Assembly (NCBI GenBank): GCA_025602915.1
Contig: JAHLJZ010000028.1
Span: 124,001-188,000 of the forward strand
Reading direction: 5' to 3'
Length of the DNA stretch: 64,000 nt
DNA from: Paraphysoderma sedebokerense
Taxonomy: Eukaryota > Blastocladiomycota > Physodermatomycetes > Physodermatales > Physodermataceae
The position numbers and the translations under genes are program-made. A model generated the notes under the pieces. The model ran no database searches. It saw only the letters and a list, made by a program, of their open reading frames with translations, and was not told the origin of the DNA. Below, piece after piece: positions 56,831-64,000 of the stretch (the first letter of the stretch is position 1; each line of letters opens with the position of its first letter).

Positions 56831-58239
56831 TTAAAACATTGCAGTTCCCTTTAGAATTGCTTTCTCGAACTCCTTAACTCTTCCATCTTTCCTCAATCCC
56901 CACAAATACGAATCCACTTCCCAGTTTTTCAATCCGCTCACCCATCTTCTTTCGTCTTGGTGCACGCGCTTCTTTATCTCCTCTCCTGCAACCACACAAA
57001 GGCCTCTCACAATGGCGGATTCGTCCGTAGTTAACTCTGTCTTACTAGATATCTTTATTCTTATGTCCTCCGGAATGTTCAAAACTTCGTGTGCTGTAAG
57101 AACGGCGATAATGGAAGGTGAAGGAAGAACGGTAAGAGAATTGATATCAGAGAAGTTGAATGGCGATGATGAATTAAGAAGGAAGTGACGGTGTAGAGTG
57201 ATCAATAGGAGCTGGGCTTTCTGGAAAATGTACAGGGGGATGCGCCGGGACGGCGTATTTGAAGTCGCGGGAAGAGACAGAACATACATGTCTCTGAAAG
57301 CCGGAAACGTTCTAACCAGCTACGAGTTGTACGAAAGCCATCCAGAATTTAAAGGATAAAAAGAGTCAAATAAAGAAATATTATGAGTGCTGTAATCAGA
57401 TGACAAACCGTTTCCAATACTTCAGCGGCTGCGGTCACTTCACCGTCTTTCTTACAACACCTCAAAACAAACTGTCCCAAACTTTGACAGCCCATACTTG
57501 TCAAAATATCTCCTGTATCTTTCAATACAATTTGAATCTTTTTAGCCAATGCCTGCAAAGTATGCGGGGAAGAGACGGTAATGGGTAATGATTCGTGTTG
57601 TTTTTCGTCATGGAGGGGCAGATTGAATAAGGATGAAATTTCCGACAGTGATAGATCAGTTAACGCTTTCGCAGTTAAATTGGGAGAAGTGATATGTAGT
57701 GAAATCGCCCCAAACGTTATTGTATCGAAAGCACCCTAGTTGAAGGTATTAGTTGTTGAAGCCAATCAGTCAACGTCATCAGCGAGATTCGCAATATCAT
57801 TCTCTTCATTAACCCAGAGAGGGCGGTGAAGAACAAGTCAAGTTTGAAAAAGCAGAACAGAACAAACCCTTCCGACAGCACTGTGAAGTTCCTGTCTGAA
57901 TCCAGTGCCAAAACTCAATAAAGCTCTTAGACTTAGTAAGTTGACCTCGGCTTCAATCGAGTCAAACTTTAAGGGCATTCGAAGTTCAGCCTGTTCTTTC
58001 AAGTCATTTAACTTTGATTCGTCCATTGCGGAGACAAGACTGTCGATAGCGGCTTGATTGATCTACATTTTAGGAAATGTTAGCGAATAACGGCAGGCCA
58101 ATGGTGTTTACTGATTTTAAAACATTACAGAGTCGGATCGGCAGTGCTGGAAGAGAGAATAGCACGAGGACTTGACGGCGTCCACATAGTTTCCGGTGGG
58201 GAATGGAGTGTTGTCTGCGGATTCGTGGATGACGGGCAT
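56831..58239 (-). CDS. QNG1: Queuosine 5'-phosphate N-glycosylase/hydrolase (Qng1, DUF2419)-like salvage protein
   Basis: Releases queuine base from queuosine monophosphate for tRNA modification. About five exons from an ATG at 58239 (MPVIHESADNTPFPTGNYVD). The joined product runs DSINQAAIDSLVSAMDES, FDSIEAEVNLLSLRALLSFG, GAFDTITFGAISLHIT, LQALAKKIQIVLKDTGDIL, FPAFRD, YIFQKAQLLLITLHRHFL, FSDINSLTVLPSPSIIAVL and VDSYLWGLRKDGR; order and spacing match the DUF2419 family (SFPSYRD, KRAQ, ITMFADYR, LDYYLWD in human). In the otherwise highly conserved FADYR segment this protein has LPSPS, and the last motif is VDSYLWG rather than DYYLWD. Whether activity survives is uncertain. Start lies 182 bp from the divergent GH20 gene. 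Confidence 0.75.
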
Positions 58240-58421
58240 TGTATGCTACTGATGCGGGAGTGATGAGAATTGGGAGTGGAGGAATTCAGCGCAGAGACGG
58301 AAGAGGGAACGGGAGACAGCGGTAACCTTAACTCAACCCAAACTGTCGGTGCCAAACTCCGCTCGCGCAATTCCCTCTCTCGTCCGCTCTCGAAAATTGC
58401 TCCATCCGCTGTCGACATTGA

Positions 58422-61002
58422 ATGCCTTCCTCATCTCGCTCCTCGCATTCCGACAAGGAAGAACTCAGCGTTGTCGACTATAACCCACGCAGTTCTCATC
58501 CCTTTCGTCATCTGTCCAAAAGGACAGCCCTGGGTATCACCGTGGCGGTCATAGTCGTCATCATCGCTGTGCTTTTGGGTGTTCTGTTGTCCAACAACAA
58601 CTCTACTCCCTCGTCCGCAGTTACTGGTGGTAAGAGTTTATTCTACTTCAAGATATCTGTATACTCCGTGCCAGAATTCTTTGCTCATGACATGTCGTCT
58701 AAAGAACCTACCAATACTCCAACGCCAAACCCAGAATCTCCAGTGCCACCCGTCCCACCTCCCAACGTCGTTCTATCGATATGGCCGCAACCACAAAACG
58801 TTTCGCAAGGAAGCGAAGTGATAAGCATCGTTCACCCTATCACTATAAAATCAAATTCGAACTCGCAAGTATTGCTAGAAGCGATAAACAGATACAAGCC
58901 ATACATTTTCCCTTGTTCGAACAATGTAACCGACTTCTTTGTCTACTCCGGATTGAACGACCCTCTTCAAATTCCATCGTCTTCAACTCCAAGTTCCAAC
59001 ATTTATATACATATTCAAACGGCCGATGAGTCCTTACATTTGTTGACCAACGAATCGTATAGTTTAAACGTGAACAGCAGCGGCGTCGAAATACGCAGCC
59101 AGACAGTCTTTGGTGCTTTGAGAGGGTTAGAAACTTTGAGTCAAATAGTAAAAATGAAAGGGGAAAATAACGAATTATTGATGAGTGCAGATATCTGGAC
59201 AGGTGAAAGTCAGGATCCGTTTATTCTCAATGCCGGTGTGAATGCTGAAACTCAGGGATGTCAATATGAAATACCAAATACGCCAATTGCTATATTTGGT
59301 AAGATTTACACTTTTGGCTTTGTCATCTGACGAGAAAAAATTTCAAATTTCCAAAAAATCCCTTTAGATTACCCGCGGTTTCCATATCGAGGGGTGTTGG
59401 TAGATACTTCACGGCATTTCATTCCGATGCCAGCATTAAAGAAAGTCATGCTTGGAATGTCATTTACGAAGCTGAATGTTTTCCATTGGCATATCACAGA
59501 TTCACAATCTTTTCCAATTCAATCTGTGAATGTGCCAGAACTAACGAAAGGAGCTTACTCGTCCAGAGAAATATACTCTACTGATGATGTCAAATCCATT
59601 ATCGCTTACGGGTATCTTCTCGTTTCTTTATTCCACTTTGATTGCTACTGCTGAATACTTACTCTGAGATTTAAATGCATCGTTGTTACCAGAAAATCTC
59701 TAGGAATTCGTGTCATTCCAGAATTTGATGTTCCTGGTCATACAGCATCGTGGAGTAGCATCCCCAACATCACAGTTTGCGTGAACGCTCAGCCATGGCG
59801 AGAATACGGGGCATCACCACCGGCTGGACAATTAAACCCTGTTTCAGAAAAGACCTATGAAGTGCTAAATAATTTCTTGACTGAGATGGGAGAACTTTTC
59901 CCTGGTTCGTTCGTTTTGGAATACTTCCCTAAGATGTTTGCTGCGGAAGGTAATAGGATTGAGTAATGTAACACTCACTAACGAGGAGTCTTAGATAACG
60001 TACTTCATCTTGGACATGACGAAGTGAATGAGAAATGCTGGATTGGAGCGAAAAGTATTCAAGATAATCTGCCAAGTGGTGTGGCTCTTAATATTAAATC
60101 ATTGACGGAGTATTTCCTCAATCGTGTCGTCAATACAATCATTAAACCCCAAAACAAAACTTTAATGGTACATTCCTTTCTTACTTTTCTCGGACATCGC
60201 TTCCTGCATTAGTGTTATTGTGATTACTGACTTTAACATCCAAAAGATTTGGGAAGAACCATTCACCCACTTGAATATCAACACCTCCATTTACCCAGCT
60301 TCGACTATCATTCAATTATGGCGTCAAGGTGATTCGACGACAATACAGAGTGTTCTAAACAGCGGTTTGAACGTTGTAGTGTCAAACTATAAAGCATGGT
60401 ATTTAGATTGTGGGTTTGGAAGTTTCTTAACAGGGGGCGGAAATTCTTGGTGTAAGTAACAATCCTTTCACCATTTCACAGTACTTTCTTACTCACTTTT
60501 TACCCTTCGATTGCATGATTAGGTGATCCATACAAAACTCCACAAACAGTCTACTCTTACGACCCATCTGACTCTATTCCCGCTTCTTTCCTCCTAAACC
60601 CTCTATCCCCTCCCGCCGACGGTTCCGAGATCAGCGCAAAATTACTCGGCGGGGAAGTCTGCTCGTGGAGTGAAATCACCGATGCTACGAACGTTGAGAC
60701 TAAGATATTTCCACGTGCAGCGGCACTAGGTGAGCGACTGTGGAGTACTGTTGGAAAAGAAGGACAATGGCAATGGGAAAATGTTGTAAGAAGGTTGAAT
60801 TTGTGGAGGCAAAGGGTATTGGTTCGCGGCATTAAAGCGGTACCAGTACAACCAAAATGGTGAGTCTCTGCTAATTTTTATTTCTGTTTTTCTCTTCAAA
60901 TCAAGGATTCCAAGAGAGATATATCTGAATCACGATTAATACGAACAAGGACTAATATTGCTTTAAAATAGGTGTATCGGACGAGAAAAAGACTGTGCAT
61001 AG
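58422..61002 (+). CDS. Membrane-anchored GH20 beta-N-acetylhexosaminidase
   Basis: Removes terminal GlcNAc (chitin oligomers or N-glycans). About eight exons from ATG 58422; the last adds CIGREKDCA and ends with TAG at 61000-61002. A Ser-rich cytoplasmic N terminus is followed by a single TM (LGITVAVIVVIIAVLLGVLL) and a Thr/Pro/Asn stalk, so it is a type II membrane enzyme with the catalytic part outside or in the lumen. The GH20b domain (IWPQPQNVSQG, YIHIQTADESLHLL) precedes the TIM barrel: YRGVLVDTSRHFIP, LNVFHWHITDSQSFP, RVIPEFDVPGH, LHLGHDEVN with the catalytic Asp-Glu pair, LWRQGD, GGEVCSWSE. About 640 residues. Many N-glycosylation sequons. A secretory or lysosomal (vacuole) hydrolase with family-typical motifs intact. 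Confidence 0.9.
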
Positions 61003-61788
61003 ATGATCTTACGGCCATAGATGACGTTCCGGATGTATCATATACAAATATTGGAAAAATCCGTTAATTATATTGTATATATTGATTAGAGTGACCAAAC
61101 TGTCAACAATACATGGAGAAGTTCAATATGACAACGAATGGCGTCCGCCTGAGAATACCAACTTCATGCAGGCCATTGTCAAATACCTCTAACACGCCTG
61201 AATTCAAAGCTTATCTTCAATTAATGAAAAACTTCACCGAAAACCACCATTTCCGTCGAAGCTGCTGCGGAGCATAAACATCGCACCTCGCGAAGCACTT
61301 ACCCAGAGCGGATAAACCCCATACATATTGACGTAATAACTCTCCATGAATTTACATCAGTTATCCGCCCGGTCTTGCATCCTTTCGTCGTACATACATA
61401 CCCGCCGCGTAAACTCATGAAAGATACGATCAACAACTTATATTCGTCTCATTTTTTGAAAAATCGCATCTTTACGCAGAAGATTTCGACGGGTATCGAT
61501 GCATGTAATGTCTGCAGAATTGTTGAACAAATTGATGCTTTATTTGAACATACAAGGTTATAAAATTCAGAGCTTAACCTTTATGGTTTATAAATGATAG
61601 TTTCATATCCATATACAATTTTTTTGTTACATATTTTGCTTTGACAGGAGGATAATAATATAAAGCTACATTTACAGAAATGAGAACTATAATTTATAAA
61701 ATTTATATTTGGTTTAAAAACGCTTATATGGAATGGACTAATACTATACATGTCTTCACTGATCCAAAATACCAATCACTCATTGAAC
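61003..61788. other. Convergent intergenic region, one orphan exon-like ORF
   Basis: 786 bp between GH20 and AA9. At 61090-61194 an open segment after a GATTAG acceptor reads GEVQYDNEWRPPENTNFMQA then IVKYL and a stop; it looks coding but fits no neighbour. Otherwise AT-rich sequence with no feature. Confidence 0.35.
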
Positions 61789-63305
61789 TTAATAAGAGCC
61801 AGAGTTGTAATTGCCGCCATTATGCTGTCCGTTGTTTTGTCCGTTTTGGCCATTGGTTTCACCGTTATTTTGGCCGTTATTTTGACCACTGTTTTGACCG
61901 TTAGTCTGTCCATTACCGTTATTCTGTCCGTTATTTTGGCCATTGTTTTGACCTCCGGTTTGACCGCTATTTTGGCCATTGTATTGACCACTGTTTTGAC
62001 CGTTATTCTGTCCGTTATTTTGGCCATTGTTTTGACCGTTATTTTGGCCATTGTTTTGACCACTGTTTTGACCGTTATTTTGTCCGTTACCGTTATTCTG
62101 TCCGTTGTTCTGCCCATTATTTTGACCGTTGTTTTGGCCATTGTTTTGGCCATTATTTTGACCATTGTTGTAACCTGGGTTGGAAGGATTGGAAGGCACT
62201 GCAGGGGTGGAAGACGGCGCGGAAGGAGCAGAGGAGGGAGCAGAAGGCGCGGAAGTATTGGAAGGATTGGAAGGAGTAGTTGGATTTCCAGATCCACCAG
62301 TGGAGACTGATGCGGCTAGTACTGGGGGCCCAGGAACCTTATATGAGCTAGCATCTCCTCCGTATGCGTTAAATAGAACACCGGGAGATTCATCGGTAGC
62401 CCATTGAGGAGATGGGATTTCAATCGTGGCGGGTTTTAGGGTACCTGCTCCGCCAGTGAGTTCCATATCACCGCAGTTGACTATCAAAATAGATTATTGA
62501 GTTGGAACTGCGCAAATATAATTAATTAGGAATTGAGGAGCAACTTACTGTAAAATTGGGCGCCACGTCCTTGACCTAATGAAAGATTGAAGAAATAAAT
62601 TGTTAATTTTTATATTTTTGTATCATGAATAGAAGAAGCACTACTTACTTGCTTTCGCATCTGCCTCATGTAAGGCGATCAATTCAGTTCGGAAGATATA
62701 CTTTCCATCTTCCAAGTCGGTGGGAACTGTCACGTCCAACTTTCCTCGGGCAGCAATGATTTGATCTAACAAATAAAATATTAGATCACAACCGTATCAG
62801 TATCATTTGAGTCAGCTCAAGACATACCTGAGCACCACTTGCCACCATCATATCCTTTTTCAAAGATTTTGAACCATCCTGAAGGATTGCCAGACGCATC
62901 TGCTTTAGACAAGTAGACAGAACAAGGACCCACATGTGTTCTAAGATTGAAGCAAATAATTGATTAATCACATAATAAAATCAGTCATTCAAGAAATATT
63001 GAAACGACTTACGGATCGAGGATGTCATCGCTCGGGCCTGGTCCGTTATGGTAAAATTGAAAGGTCACTGAGCTACCAGCTTTCACACTGCACGAGCTCT
63101 TGGCTGCTGAAGTGCCTGCGCTGCACATCATTTCTTTTCCACTGACTTGTTTAAGAGGGAAATTTTTTTGGGCAGGGTATGCACGAATACATTCAGTTGA
63201 TTCCGCGCCGCCAGCGACGAAGGAGTGAAGGTATATGTGGCCATGGATAGCAGCCGATTGAATTAAGACGAGTAGAGGAAGGAAAACGGAAATTTTGAGT
63301 GCCAT
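61789..63305 (-). CDS. AA9-family lytic polysaccharide monooxygenase with Asn/Gly/Gln repeat tail
   Basis: Starts at 63305 with a signal peptide (MALKISVFLPLLVLIQSAAI-HG); mature protein begins HIYLHSF with His23 as copper ligand. Exons: 63305-63013, then about 62940-62828, 62766-62650, a 27-nt microexon (62575-62549) and the last from about 62480 to 61789. The second copper His is in PTHVGPCSVYLSK; the microexon carries GAQFY, so the second-sphere Gln and axial Tyr are both intact here, unlike in the two left-hand paralogues. FRTELIALHEADAKA matches the core. After the PGPPVLAAS end of the domain comes a Ser/Pro/Thr linker and then about 120 residues of NNGQ/NGQ repeats, ending NGGNYNSGSY. 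There is no CBM. A TATA box is at 63367-63375. 55 kb from the other AA9 cluster. Confidence 0.88.
61810..62172 (-). repeat. Coding minisatellite for NNGQ-type repeats
   Basis: Tandem units of 12, 15 and 18 bp (plus-strand core CCATTGTTTTGACCGTTATT) that code on the minus strand for NNGQNNGQNNG. Base use is strongly skewed, with long antisense ORFs appearing on the plus strand (61750-62310) and in a second minus frame as by-products. Copies differ by a few bases, so it is an imperfect, moderately old repeat. Confidence 0.85.
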
Positions 63306-64000
63306 GTTTAGATTTCAAATGATCGATATCTTTTAGATTGTTGTAGAAAAGAAGGGAATGTTATTGCTTTATATAGCTGGGCAGTAACTATTAAATTGAT
63401 GAATAATGAACCTATTTTCGTGTTGCGCAGGGACTGATCACAATATGGATATCTTCAAAAACCGCGGAATGCTGTGACTCCTTAATGAAGGTGCATGTAA
63501 ATCAAATATTGCGGTGGCTCGAGAATCATATTTGAGAGCATATTTATTCAGATATCTATGGAACTGCATAGCACAATCGATGCGAAGAACAGCTAATCCT
63601 GGGTGCCATGGCTGGAATATCACCTTCCATTGTAGTTATGAGAAACGGATCAGCAATTGGAGTTGTCGACAATTTCCGCACCGCAGCTTTCGTTCGCTAC
63701 GGAGGTAACTACGAACAGTCTAAAATAGAATCAGGCAATTCTTCGTTTTTCATGGAATTGCGTTGCCTGCCAGTTAAAGACCATTCTTTAGATTCGCATT
63801 GCAACGACGTTGGATCAAATTTTTCATTGCAATGTCATGCAATCATTCCACTTATCCAGTACCCTTTAGTAGGCCTGCTTCATTGATGTGCATTGAATCA
63901 GGGTCCCATTGACCAGAACTGACGTTACGAACAAGTGGAATTTTGATAAAATCCAGAAACAGGTCAATTTTTCGTCAAAGAATTTGACGCAACTATTTGA
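63306..64000. other. Right-edge region, AA9 promoter and unassigned ORF
   Basis: Promoter of the AA9 gene plus about 600 bp. An open frame at 63608-63886 (92 codons, starting MAGISPSIVVMRNGSAIGVV) could be a first exon (a GT donor follows VRYGG near 63705), but no family is recognised and it runs off no clear structure. Confidence 0.3.
63367..63375 (-). promoter_or_regulatory. TATA box of the right-hand AA9 gene
   Basis: On the minus strand TATATAAAG, about 61 bp before the ATG at 63305; the same core as upstream of the AA9 gene at 2688. Confidence 0.55.

Noticed and set aside
61810-62172. Possible CRISPR-like or telomere-like repeat
   Set aside because: Units are contiguous, vary in length by multiples of three and code for the AA9 tail; no spacers.
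61750-62310. Long plus-strand ORF (186 codons, hydrophobic VIL-rich) and a second minus-strand ORF over the same repeat
   Set aside because: Both are mirror frames of the NNGQ minisatellite in the AA9 tail; they have no start context, and only the minus frame joined to the AA9 domain makes sense.
63608-63886. 92-codon ORF at the right edge as a gene
   Set aside because: No recognisable domain and no supporting downstream exon inside the window; kept only as a note.
1-64000. Transposons, retroelements or other virus-derived copies, tRNA and rRNA genes
   Set aside because: Looked for reverse-transcriptase, integrase, transposase and capsid-type motifs, terminal repeats and tRNA T-loop patterns by eye; none found.

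Overview
The window is a gene-dense, intron-rich, fairly AT-rich piece of a eukaryotic nuclear genome, most likely a fungus of an early-diverging, probably zoosporic (chytrid-type) lineage. The reasons are typical fungal house-keeping genes (Ppg1, Kes1-type OSBP, Bsd2/Ndfip, Atg22, Tma16, Rrp3, ankyrin-DIL protein), secreted AA9 cellulose-type LPMOs with CBM10-like C-rich modules, and genes more familiar from animals (CC2D1/Lgd, an OAS-type nucleotidyltransferase). Introns are mostly 55-110 bp with GT..AG ends. The lineage is an inference; no marker RNA is present. I see no transposon, virus-derived element, CRISPR array, tRNA or rRNA.

Layout. 1-7 kb: end of a membrane protein gene, a CS-domain/Sel1 tail-anchored protein, then a cluster for polysaccharide attack (two AA9 LPMOs and a small secreted protein with two CBM10-like modules). 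7-17.6 kb: CorA/Mnr2 Mg transporter, p24 cargo receptor, an Lnt-like multi-pass carbon-nitrogen hydrolase, Ppg1 phosphatase, an RBR ubiquitin ligase. 18-27 kb: mitochondrial uS9m, MYND protein, Bsd2/Ndfip adaptor, oxysterol-binding protein, Atg22-like vacuolar transporter. 27.5-32 kb: an OAS-like nucleotidyltransferase followed by CC2D1. 32-36 kb: a LEA/perilipin-like repeat protein built by tandem exon duplication, and a DUF6787-type mitochondrial membrane protein. 36-44 kb: Tma16, Rrp3/DDX47, eIF2alpha, eL22, an F-box/LRR protein. 44.8-58.2 kb: Mps1 kinase, ankyrin-DIL protein, Ctu1/Ncs6 thiolase, a 7-TM orphan, Qng1-type queuosine salvage enzyme. 58.4-63.3 kb: membrane-anchored GH20 hexosaminidase and a third AA9 LPMO with an Asn/Gly/Gln repeat tail.

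How the genes relate. There are no operons; most neighbours are functionally unrelated. The AA9, CBM10-like and GH20 genes form a loose secreted carbohydrate-degradation theme. Tma16, Rrp3, eIF2alpha, eL22 and uS9m serve ribosome making and translation; Ctu1 and Qng1 both bear on tRNA wobble modification; Bsd2/Ndfip, CC2D1, Atg22, p24 and OSBP belong to endomembrane and vacuole traffic. The most unusual item is the OAS-type enzyme at 27563-29545, with all three predicted catalytic aspartates and the OAS C-terminal signature. Exon joins were worked out by hand from splice signals and homology; treat internal boundaries as good to about two bases unless the total length was checked to be a multiple of three (stated where done).
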